This document shows positions 1-5,498 of a stretch of 5,498 nucleotides of DNA, piece by piece. Under the pieces are notes generated by a model. The model was not told where the DNA came from. It saw nothing but the letters and a program-made list of their open reading frames with translations, and made no database searches. Origin of the DNA: an uncultured Clostridium sp. (lineage in GTDB: Bacteria; Bacillota; Clostridia; Clostridiales; Clostridiaceae); the NCBI GenBank assembly GCA_934777095.1, contig CAKVNP010000174.1:1-5498 (forward strand), written 5' to 3'. How positions within the stretch are numbered: the stretch's first letter is position 1; each line of letters opens with the position of its first letter. Position numbers and translations under genes: made by a program.

Positions 1-387
1 GTTATTTTCCTTACCCTTAAGATCCACCACTTCAATTATCTCTGTTACTTTTCTGCTTATCTCTTTTTTATCTAATTTTTTCATCCTTAAACCAAATTCT
101 ATATTTTCATATACAGTCATATTAGGAAATAATGCATATGACTGAAATACCATGGCAACCTGCCTATCTTTCGGCTTTATATTAGTAACATCGATATCAT
201 CGATTATTATATTTCCTCCATCAAAATCATTTAAGCCGGCTATTATTTTAAGTAATGTACTTTTACCACATCCACTTGGTCCTAAAAGTGTTAAAAACTC
301 ACCTTTTTCTATAGAAAATGATATATTATTTAATACCTTTAGATTATTAAAATTTTTTTCAATATTATTTATTTTTACATATGACAT
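1..387 (-). CDS. ABC transporter ATP-binding protein, N-terminal part (cut by window edge)
   Basis: This is the ATPase that powers the importer encoded by the genes upstream; it would sit on the cytoplasmic face bound to the two permeases. The 129 codons visible begin MSYVKINNIEKNF. They include the Walker A motif GPSGCGKST at about residues 36-44 and the Q-loop region VFQSYALFPNMTVYENI at about 80-96, a form typical of the polyamine/iron/2-aminoethylphosphonate class of ATPases (PotA/FbpC/PhnT-like). The signature motif, Walker B and any C-terminal regulatory domain lie beyond base 1, so the gene is incomplete only because of the window edge. The ATG at 387 follows the preceding permease stop by one base and has AGGGGAG upstream, so translation is probably coupled. 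Family membership is certain; the substrate cannot be read from this part. Confidence 0.95.
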   Translation of the reverse strand, partial: MSYVKINNIEKNFNNLKVLNNISFSIEKGEFLTLLGPSGCGKSTLLKIIAGLNDFDGGNIIIDDIDVTNIKPKDRQVAMVFQSYALFPNMTVYENIEFGLRMKKLDKKEISRKVTEIIEVVDLKGKENN

Positions 388-388
388 A

Positions 389-1240
389 CTACATTATCTC
401 CCCTATAACTTCTTCAAAACCTTCAATTTCTTTTTTCTCTTTAGAACTCTTTTGTTTTTTAAATAAAAGTTTCCCTTTTGATATTCTTATTGCTAAAGAT
501 GCAACTAATAAAATAAAGATAAAATAGCTGATTACTATTGCACTTGATAAATGCCCACTATTGTCCATCAGCCTTTTTAAATAAACCTGTATAGTCTCAA
601 ATGATCCACCAACTATAAAATTAGTTACTACAAACTCTCCAAAAAGTACTGAAAAGCTTAGAAGTCCTGATACTAATATTCCTGATATTATATTAGGCAG
701 TATCACATTAAAAAAGGCTAGAAATTTATTTGCTCCTAATAATTCTGCAGCCTGTACAAGTTCCACTACGTTAATATTTCTTAAACTATTTTTTATCCCT
801 TGATACATAAATGGCAGAATTATTATAAAGTACGCTCCAATTAGCAGCCATACTGTACCTGTTAATAGAAAAGGTGGTTTTGAATAAATTTGCAGTAATC
901 CTACGGAAGAAATTACTCCTGGTATTGCATATGGAAGTAATACGATAGACTGCATAGCCCTTTCCCATCTCGGAAAATACAGCGATATTACATATATTGT
1001 TGGAACCATAATTGTTATACTTAAAATTACTGTAGATAAGCTTACCAATAAAGTTCTTATTAATGCGCTTAAAAAGCTGCTATCCTGAAATAATTCCTTA
1101 TACCAAATAAATGTAATTCCTTCAGGAAGAATAGTACTGTGCCAATTAGTAACTATCGAATATATAAAGGTTAAAACTATTGGAAAGAATAAAACAAGGA
1201 TTAGTATAGTAATAAATATCTTAGGAAACTTCTTCATCAT
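389..1240 (-). CDS. ABC transporter permease, second subunit (PotC/PhnV-like)
   Basis: Inner-membrane subunit forming half of the translocation pore. With the start at 1240 it has 283 residues, normal for this family. It has about six hydrophobic segments, the first at about residues 8-30. The cytoplasmic EAA loop that docks on the ATPase is AAELLGANKF followed by ILPN, at about 164-183. The stretch GEFVVTNFIVGG near 201-212 resembles the same region in iron, thiamine and 2-aminoethylphosphonate permeases. The reading frame is open up to an ATG at 1267, but that start would overlap the upstream gene by 31 bases and has no good binding site. The ATG pair at 1240 and 1237 follows AGGAGAG and gives an ATGATGA junction with the upstream stop, so one of these two is the real start. 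The C-terminal tail (about 252-283) is unusually charged and lysine/glutamate-rich. The transported substrate is inferred only from context. Confidence 0.93.
   Translation of the reverse strand: MMKKFPKIFITILILVLFFPIVLTFIYSIVTNWHSTILPEGITFIWYKELFQDSSFLSALIRTLLVSLSTVILSITIMVPTIYVISLYFPRWERAMQSIVLLPYAIPGVISSVGLLQIYSKPPFLLTGTVWLLIGAYFIIILPFMYQGIKNSLRNINVVELVQAAELLGANKFLAFFNVILPNIISGILVSGLLSFSVLFGEFVVTNFIVGGSFETIQVYLKRLMDNSGHLSSAIVISYFIFILLVASLAIRISKGKLLFKKQKSSKEKKEIEGFEEVIGEIM
398..404 (-). promoter_or_regulatory. Ribosome binding site of the ABC ATPase gene
   Basis: AGGGGAG on the minus strand lies ten bases before the ATG at 387, inside the last codons of the upstream permease gene. It supports 387 as the start; the only nearer ATG, at 394, is followed directly by a stop codon. 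Confidence 0.75.
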
Positions 1241-2085
1241 ATATCTCTCCTTACTTTCTTCATACAAAAATCATTAAATAATAAAACCAGTATTAAGATT
1301 AAAGCTAAAACTACAGATATTGCGCTAGCAAGCTCTGTTCTTGAAAAAATATCACCAGAAATAAGTCCACCTATTTGTACAGTTAAAAGATTATAATTAC
1401 TTCCTACTAAAGCATATGCACTGGCATATGCGCCCATTGAATTAGCAAATAACATACTAAACACTCCCGCCGCTCCTGGTAATATAACTGGTAATATTAT
1501 TTTTCTCCAAATATTAAAAGTATTGGCTCCAAGTAATTCTGCGGCTTGTTTCCACTCTTCTCTTATTCCCTGCATTGTTGGATATAAAAGCATTATCCCT
1601 AAGGGAATTTGGAAATATACATACATTAATAAAAGTCCAAGCCAAGAATATAAATTAAAATCTGCTATAGCACCTAATCCATATTTTTTTCCGATAAGAA
1701 CAAATACTCCACTATTTCCAAGCATTATCATAAAGGCAAATGCTAAGGGAACTCCTGCAAAGTTATTAGTTAAATTTGAGAGATTCAAAATAAAATCCTG
1801 AGACTTATCTGATAACTTAGTAATACAATAAGAAGCTATAATACAAATAACAATTGAAATTAAGCTCGAAAAGAACGATATCAATATACTATTCTTAAAT
1901 GACTGCATATAAAATGCGTTAGTAAATAATTCACTATATTGTTCAAATGAAAATCCTCCACCACCAGTCTTTTGAAAACTTAATATAATCATTACTATTA
2001 ATGGCCCAAATAAAAATGCAATTACTAATATAATAAAAGGGATTAATAGTAATAAAGCTACTTTTTTTTCATTATTAGAATTCAT
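1237..2085 (-). CDS. ABC transporter permease, first subunit (PotB/PhnU-like)
   Basis: Inner-membrane subunit pairing with the product of the next gene to form the importer channel. It has 282 residues, with hydrophobic segments at about 9-37, 66-90, 108-132, 146-170, 198-226 and 252-271, fitting the usual six-span core. The EAA loop, QAAELLGANTF followed by IILPV, lies at about 180-200. Its QAAELLGAN core is identical to that of the second permease, which fits docking of both subunits onto one ATPase type. The glycine run at 41-44 falls in the predicted external loop after the first span. The start at 2085 has AGGTGG seven bases upstream, and that site overlaps the stop codon of the hydrolase gene. 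The stop overlaps the next start (ATGATGA). Membership of the binding-protein-dependent permease family is clear; substrate is unknown. Confidence 0.94.
   Translation of the reverse strand: MNSNNEKKVALLLLIPFIILVIAFLFGPLIVMIILSFQKTGGGGFSFEQYSELFTNAFYMQSFKNSILISFFSSLISIVICIIASYCITKLSDKSQDFILNLSNLTNNFAGVPLAFAFMIMLGNSGVFVLIGKKYGLGAIADFNLYSWLGLLLMYVYFQIPLGIMLLYPTMQGIREEWKQAAELLGANTFNIWRKIILPVILPGAAGVFSMLFANSMGAYASAYALVGSNYNLLTVQIGGLISGDIFSRTELASAISVVLALILILVLLFNDFCMKKVRRDI
1245..1251 (-). promoter_or_regulatory. Ribosome binding site deciding the start of the second permease
   Basis: AGGAGAG on the minus strand is four bases before the ATG at 1240 and seven before the ATG at 1237. It rules against the longer reading frame starting at 1267. 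Spacing slightly favours 1237, while the four-base ATGA overlap favours 1240; the two differ by one methionine. Confidence 0.8.
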
Positions 2086-2092
2086 TGCTTTT

Positions 2093-2098
2093 CCACCT
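2093..2098 (-). promoter_or_regulatory. Ribosome binding site of the first permease gene
   Basis: AGGTGG on the minus strand is seven bases before the ATG at 2085. It overlaps the TAG stop of the hydrolase gene (2097-2099), so ribosomes finishing the hydrolase end on this site. Confidence 0.8.
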
Positions 2099-2900
2099 AT
2101 CTATATTCTTCCATATGTTCTGATTTTTCTATATTTAATATTCTACAGACTATCGCTGCTATATATCTTTGCTCTATTTCTTTTTCTTTTAAAATATTTA
2201 ACTCTTTATTTCCAAAATAAAATAATGGAACACTTCTTTCTTCACCACTATTGCCACAGTGATTTCCATCTTTATTCATCCCATGATCACTAGTTACAAT
2301 GATGTCATAACCTTCGTCCATCCATTTTGGAATGAAGTTTGACAAAATGATATCTGTCTCTATTACCTTAGTCCTATATTCTCTTGAATCTCTTCCATAC
2401 TTATGTCCTACATAATCTATACCCATTGGATGTATATATAAGAAATCTGGCCCATGCTTTTTTCTTAACATTTCAGCATCAACAAATAAATGAGAATCTG
2501 GATAATCATCTTCAAAATAAAATCTACCATACTGTATTGGTTTTTTATCATCTTCCTGATAGCAGTGATTAATATAATCAAAAGGAGAAGTATTATAAAG
2601 TTCACTTATCCAATGATAAGCTGCTGCACAGCTTTGCCCTCCTGCATCCTTTACCAAATGAAAAATACTTTTATTATTAGATAACCTTGTTATTTTATTA
2701 TTCACAATTCCACTTTTATATGGTGGTACTCCGGTCAAAATTGTTTCATATAGCGGCCTAGACATACTAGGCATTTCTGATTTGACCTTGTATAAATCAC
2801 CAACTGATTTTTCTACTAAATGATTTAAAACTCCCATTTGTTCTTCTGCCTCTGAATAACAAAGGCCATCTAAAACAATAAATACAAGCTTATTTAACAT
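2097..2900 (-). CDS. Alkaline phosphatase superfamily hydrolase (nucleotide pyrophosphatase/phosphodiesterase type), cytoplasmic
   Basis: Predicted two-metal (usually zinc) hydrolase cleaving a phosphomonoester, phosphodiester or phosphonate bond. Its 267 residues show the family pattern in order: VLDGL with metal ligand Asp11; PSMSRP with likely nucleophile Ser47, where relatives have Thr or Ser; ILTG at 54-57; GIDYVGHKYG with Asp162 and His166; VTSDHGM with Asp205 and His206; and GNHCG with His214. These residues match the ligands of both metal sites in nucleotide pyrophosphatases. The N-terminus is the first core beta strand, not a signal peptide, so the enzyme should be cytoplasmic. It is smaller than phosphonoacetate hydrolase (about 400 residues) and eukaryotic-type NPPs, so it is a compact catalytic core. 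The gene overlaps the binding-protein gene by 11 bases and sits inside the transporter operon, implying that it acts on the imported substrate. Superfamily assignment is firm; the reaction is not resolved. Confidence 0.9.
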   Translation of the reverse strand: MLNKLVFIVLDGLCYSEAEEQMGVLNHLVEKSVGDLYKVKSEMPSMSRPLYETILTGVPPYKSGIVNNKITRLSNNKSIFHLVKDAGGQSCAAAYHWISELYNTSPFDYINHCYQEDDKKPIQYGRFYFEDDYPDSHLFVDAEMLRKKHGPDFLYIHPMGIDYVGHKYGRDSREYRTKVIETDIILSNFIPKWMDEGYDIIVTSDHGMNKDGNHCGNSGEERSVPLFYFGNKELNILKEKEIEQRYIAAIVCRILNIEKSEHMEEYR

Positions 2901-3993
2901 AAATTAAAACCTCCTGCTGCCACTTTTGAGGAAGTTCAGCTGCAGTTTTTTCCCAGGCATCATAATCGCTTATAGTTACAACATTTTCATATTCTGCATC
3001 ATCTAAAAGTTTTTCTTTTACTTCATCAGATAATTCTACCTTTCTTATTGGTCTAGCATATCCTTTTGCTAGATTTTCCTGCCCTTCATCAGATAAAATA
3101 TATTCTCTAGTAAGCATAGCTGCATAAGGAGAATTTGCGTATTTATTTATTATTGTTGCATAACCACTCATAACTGCTGCTTCATCTAAAATTGTTATTT
3201 CATATCTATCTCTATCTATTTGATCTGCATAATTTAATGCATTAAAATCCCATAGAAATGCTACTTCAATTTCACCTTTTTCTAAATTTGCAGGTTTAGC
3301 ATCAGCTATTGATGAAATACGTCCCTTTTTAGCAAGTTCTACAAAAAAATCTATACCAGGCTGAATATTACTTTCATCTCCTCCAAAGGCATAAGCAGCT
3401 GAAAGAACTGCATTTTGCGCTTGCGTAGCTTTTGTTACATCACCTACAATAACTGAGTAATCGCCATTTTTTATATCTTCCCAGCTTTGAGGTACTTTAT
3501 CTACCTTAGTTTTATCTGTTATTACTGCAATTGTACCTGTATAACCTACTATCCAATCACCATTATCATCTTTTGCCCAGTCAGGAACTTCATCCCAGTA
3601 AGAAGTCTTATATGCTAGTGTAATACCTTTTTCTTCTGCTATAGGCCCAAAAGAAATTCCCACATCACCAATATCAGCTGTTGCATTATTTTTTTCTGCT
3701 GAAAATTTTGCAACTTCTTCTGCACTCGACATATCTGTATCTGTATGCTCTATACCATACTTTTCATTAATTTCTCCCCACGTCTCAATCCAGTTTGCCC
3801 ATGAATCAGGCATTCCTAAAGATGCTACTTTTCCTTCTTCTTGCGCCTTCTCTTGAATTTCTTCTATTGATAAATTATCTGTATTTATTTCTTCTGCAGT
3901 CTCTGCTGAACTTCCACACCCTACAAATGTACCTGAAATTACTGTAGATAATGCCAAAACCATGCTTATAATTTTAATTTTATTTTTATTCAT
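2890..3993 (-). CDS. ABC transporter substrate-binding lipoprotein (iron/polyamine/2-aminoethylphosphonate-binding type)
   Basis: Extracellular receptor tethered to the outer face of the membrane, delivering ligand to the permease pair. With the start at 3993 it has 367 residues. The N-terminus has lysines, a hydrophobic segment at about 8-25 and the lipobox FVGC, with Cys26 as the predicted lipidated residue; Phe at position -3 is a little unusual. A Ser/Glu/Thr-rich linker follows to about residue 52. The mature fold starts at EEGKVASLGMPDSWANW (53-69) and ends with the family-type stretch SDEGQENLAKGYARPIR (301-317). Many aromatic residues (W65, W69, W72, W133, W139, W147, W249) could line a cleft. 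The frame is open to an ATG at 4017, but the GGAGG at 4007-4003 lies inside that extension, nine bases before 3993, which is therefore the start. First gene of the operon. The ligand is not readable; a phosphorus compound is suggested only by the adjacent hydrolase. Confidence 0.93.
   Translation of the reverse strand: MNKNKIKIISMVLALSTVISGTFVGCGSSAETAEEINTDNLSIEEIQEKAQEEGKVASLGMPDSWANWIETWGEINEKYGIEHTDTDMSSAEEVAKFSAEKNNATADIGDVGISFGPIAEEKGITLAYKTSYWDEVPDWAKDDNGDWIVGYTGTIAVITDKTKVDKVPQSWEDIKNGDYSVIVGDVTKATQAQNAVLSAAYAFGGDESNIQPGIDFFVELAKKGRISSIADAKPANLEKGEIEVAFLWDFNALNYADQIDRDRYEITILDEAAVMSGYATIINKYANSPYAAMLTREYILSDEGQENLAKGYARPIRKVELSDEVKEKLLDDAEYENVVTISDYDAWEKTAAELPQKWQQEVLIYVK
2910..2915 (-). 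promoter_or_regulatory. Ribosome binding site of the hydrolase gene
   Basis: A perfect AGGAGG on the minus strand lies nine bases before the ATG at 2900, within the 3' end of the binding-protein gene. It supports 2900 as the start and suggests strong translation of the hydrolase. Confidence 0.85.
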
Positions 3994-4002
3994 TAATTTG
4001 TT

Positions 4003-4007
4003 CCTCC
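4003..4007 (-). promoter_or_regulatory. Ribosome binding site deciding the start of the binding-protein gene
   Basis: GGAGG on the minus strand is nine bases before the ATG at 3993. Because it lies inside the longer frame that begins at 4017, it moves the start eight codons inward and places the basic, signal-peptide-like sequence MNKNKIKII at the true N-terminus. Confidence 0.88.
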
Positions 4008-4026
4008 AAATCATCATCTAATTTTT

Positions 4027-4058
4027 ACTATATTTAAATAATAATTGGTAATTGTAAA
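4027..4058 (-). promoter_or_regulatory. Candidate promoter of the transporter-hydrolase operon
   Basis: On the minus strand, TATAGT at 4032-4027 is a five-of-six match to the -10 box. It would start transcription near 4020, about 27 bases before the first start codon. The best -35-like hexamer, TTTACA at 4058-4053, is 20 bases away, longer than the usual 17. Either another -10 is used (TAAATA at 4036-4031, spacing 16, a weaker match) or the promoter has a poor -35 and needs an activator. The region is so AT-rich that chance matches are likely, but a promoter is expected here because a terminator closes the upstream gene. Confidence 0.45.
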
Positions 4059-4101
4059 ACTAATATTATTAATCGGTTAACTTTTGTTAATTGATTGTAA
4101 A
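4053..4101 (-). promoter_or_regulatory. Candidate PhoP-like operator: phased TTAACA-type hexamers
   Basis: Read on the minus strand, hexamers TTTACA (4101-4096), TTAACA (4090-4085) and TTAACC (4080-4075) are spaced 11 and 10 bases apart. Another TTTACA (4058-4053) lies two further turns downstream, with a degenerate ATAATA between at 4069-4064. Bacillus-type PhoP is known to bind direct repeats of TT(A/C/T)A(C/T)A separated by about five bases. The array lies just upstream of and into the candidate promoter, where such activators bind. Phosphate control is an inference that fits the hydrolase and transporter; the low GC content makes partial matches easy. Part of the same stretch, TTAACAAAAGTTAA (4090-4077), is also an inverted repeat and could be a dyad operator for another regulator. 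Confidence 0.4.
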
Positions 4102-4132
4102 ATAAAAAACTACCCAATATTATTGGGTAGTT
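4101..4132 (-). terminator. Rho-independent terminator of the histidine kinase gene
   Basis: AACTACCCAATA (4108-4119) and TATTGGGTAGTT (4121-4132) are perfect inverted repeats. They would form a stem of at least nine pairs, with three G-C pairs in the middle and an AT loop. On the minus strand the stem runs into a T-rich tract (TTTTTTATTTT, 4109-4099). The hairpin begins about ten bases after the kinase stop codon. The plus strand has no T-run after the hairpin, so it works in one direction only. It separates the kinase transcript from the transporter operon. Confidence 0.9.
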
Positions 4133-4141
4133 CCTTATCTT

Positions 4142-5498
4142 CTATAAATCATATATATCTGAAAACTCTAAATTAATTTTATTTACTATACCATTTCTAA
4201 TATTCTCTATACATTTTGTATCGGTTTCTTCTTTCCCTGAACATTTTTTATTTGGTAATTTAACGATCACTTCAGTTCCCACTGAATTTTCCCTATTTAC
4301 TTCTACTATACCTTTATGCATTTCTACAATAGATTTTACTAATGATAGCCCTATTCCACTGCCTTCAGTATGTCTTTTTAAAGTTTTATCTCCTTGTATA
4401 AATCTTTCAAATACTTTTTCCATATACTCATCTGCTATACCTATTCCATCATCTTTAACACTAATATTTACATATTGTTCATCAGAATATATATATACTA
4501 TTATATTTCCACCCTTGCTAGTGAACTTAATTGCATTAGATAATAGATTTAACATAACTCTTTCTATAGATTCTGGATCACATTTAATTATTATTTCTTC
4601 ATCCATAGTATCAAAAATTATACTAAGCTTTTTATTTTCTACATAAGGTACTACTGATAATGTGATATCTTCTACCAATTCTACGATATTACAATTAATG
4701 AAATTAAGTTTTAAATATCCTGAATCAATTTTTGTAATATCTACTAAATTATTAATTAACCTTAACATCCTATTACAATTTTGTTTTAATGTTTTATCAT
4801 ATTTTTTATAGCCTTCAGCTAATTCTTGATCACTTTCTTTTTTCTTTAAATCTAATAGTTGTATACATGAATAAATTATATTTATAGGTGTTTTGAATTC
4901 ATGAGATATATTAGCAAAAAATTGTCCTCTTATTTTTTCTACTTCTCTTATTTCTCTTAAATCTTCTTCAATGCTCTTTATTTTATTATTGTTTTCTTTT
5001 AAGTCATTAAGTAATTCATCACGTTCTTTTATTTTATAAAATACTTCTATAAATAAACCTATTAAAATAATACTAAAGCCTACTAATGAAAGTATTTTAT
5101 TAAATGACATTGAAAAATAATAATATGAGCTCTTGCTTAATAAAAATACTGCCCTTCTAAAGGTAAAAATGCTTATAGAAGAGAAAAATATCATATAAAT
5201 AAATTTATTTTGTTCTAACGCTCTTTTAACCAATATACACAATAAGATAAAATAATAACTCATTATTATTATGTTAGCTAGCGACATTCCTCGATAATAT
5301 AACATAAATCTATGTGTATTCTTAAATTTTATTTCATAATAAACTGCTATTACATGTATTATTATTATTACTGCTACTGAAATTCTCTTATTATTTAAAA
5401 TCTTACCTACAATTTTCTTTTTATTATATATTGCTAAGTTTAACAATATTACTCTAAACAAAAAAGCTGAACCTAACATACCCCAAAACGGTATAATT
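4142..5498 (-). CDS. Membrane-bound sensor histidine kinase (5' end outside the window)
   Basis: Two-component sensor that would autophosphorylate and pass phosphate to a response regulator not seen here. Counting from an internal Met at 5479, hydrophobic segments lie at about 4-17, 32-49, 66-86, 92-114 and 126-148, then a charged, probably coiled-coil helix at about 149-185. The kinase core is complete: H-box FFANISHEFKTPIN with His193, N-box NLLSNAIKFT (311-320), G1 box DDGIGI (343-348), F-box VFERF (356-360) and G2 box GSGIGLSL (373-380). A cysteine- and charge-containing tail of about 35 residues follows the ATPase domain. There is no PAS or HAMP domain between membrane part and kinase. 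The frame stays open upstream of 5479 and no convincing binding site precedes that ATG, so the true start is likely outside the window, with more membrane spans. The signal is unknown. Its terminator and separate promoter do not show that it controls the neighbouring operon. Confidence 0.95.
   Translation of the reverse strand, partial: IIPFWGMLGSAFLFRVILLNLAIYNKKKIVGKILNNKRISVAVIIIIHVIAVYYEIKFKNTHRFMLYYRGMSLANIIIMSYYFILLCILVKRALEQNKFIYMIFFSSISIFTFRRAVFLLSKSSYYYFSMSFNKILSLVGFSIILIGLFIEVFYKIKERDELLNDLKENNNKIKSIEEDLREIREVEKIRGQFFANISHEFKTPINIIYSCIQLLDLKKKESDQELAEGYKKYDKTLKQNCNRMLRLINNLVDITKIDSGYLKLNFINCNIVELVEDITLSVVPYVENKKLSIIFDTMDEEIIIKCDPESIERVMLNLLSNAIKFTSKGGNIIVYIYSDEQYVNISVKDDGIGIADEYMEKVFERFIQGDKTLKRHTEGSGIGLSLVKSIVEMHKGIVEVNRENSVGTEVIVKLPNKKCSGKEETDTKCIENIRNGIVNKINLEFSDIYDL

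Noticed and set aside
152..466. Plus-strand open frame of 104 codons
   Set aside because: It lies antisense to the ATPase and permease genes, which have clear family motifs; it has no convincing ribosome binding site, and its hydrophobic, Phe/Ile-rich product is typical of an antisense shadow in AT-rich DNA.
786..968. Minus-strand 60-codon open frame inside the second permease
   Set aside because: It is an out-of-frame shadow inside a gene whose main frame has the EAA loop and membrane spans.
1523..1801. Plus-strand 92-codon open frame
   Set aside because: Antisense to the first permease gene, no recognisable domain and no supporting start signals.
2384..2684. Two overlapping plus-strand open frames
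   Set aside because: Both are antisense to the hydrolase gene, whose metal-binding motifs prove the minus strand is coding.
1..3993. Calling the transporter an iron, polyamine or thiamine importer
   Set aside because: The receptor and permeases belong to the group that includes these, but nothing in the sequence fixes the ligand and the embedded hydrolase points elsewhere, so no gene symbol was assigned.
4101..4132. The hairpin as a bidirectional terminator or a riboswitch
   Set aside because: The T-run follows only on the minus strand, there is no convergent gene, and the stem is a simple perfect palindrome with no further paired elements.
1..5498. Mobile elements, CRISPR arrays, tRNA or rRNA genes
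   Set aside because: No transposase or integrase motifs, no regularly spaced repeats and no tRNA-like or rRNA-like stretches were seen; almost the whole window is coding on one strand.

Overview
The window is very AT-rich, with A/T-biased codon use, strong AGGAGG-type ribosome binding sites and genes packed on one strand. This suggests a low-GC Firmicute, most likely a Clostridium or close relative. That placement rests on composition and protein style only. All six genes recognised are on the minus strand, so transcription runs from high to low coordinates.

At the right edge (4142-5498) is a membrane-bound sensor histidine kinase whose start lies beyond the window. It ends in a clear rho-independent terminator (4101-4132). 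Next is a 148-base intergenic region (3994-4141), the only one of any size. It carries the likely promoter of the downstream operon and a set of TTAACA-like hexamers in rough 11-bp phase that resembles a PhoP (phosphate starvation) binding region.

From 3993 leftward runs a tight five-gene operon: lipoprotein substrate-binding protein (2890-3993), alkaline-phosphatase-superfamily hydrolase (2097-2900), two ABC permeases (1237-2085 and 389-1240) and an ABC ATPase (1-387, cut off by the left edge). The genes overlap or are 1 to 11 bases apart, and each has its own good ribosome binding site. The transporter has the architecture of the iron/polyamine/thiamine/2-aminoethylphosphonate importer group: one binding protein, two separate permeases with EAA loops, and one ATPase.

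The notable point is the hydrolase. It is small (267 aa), keeps the full two-metal active-site set of the nucleotide pyrophosphatase/phosphodiesterase group, has no signal peptide, and sits between the binding-protein and permease genes. The simplest reading is an import-then-hydrolyse system: a phosphorus-containing organic compound (phosphonate, phosphodiester or phosphomonoester) is captured outside, imported intact and cleaved in the cytoplasm. The Pho-box-like operator fits that reading, but the substrate is not determined by the sequence.
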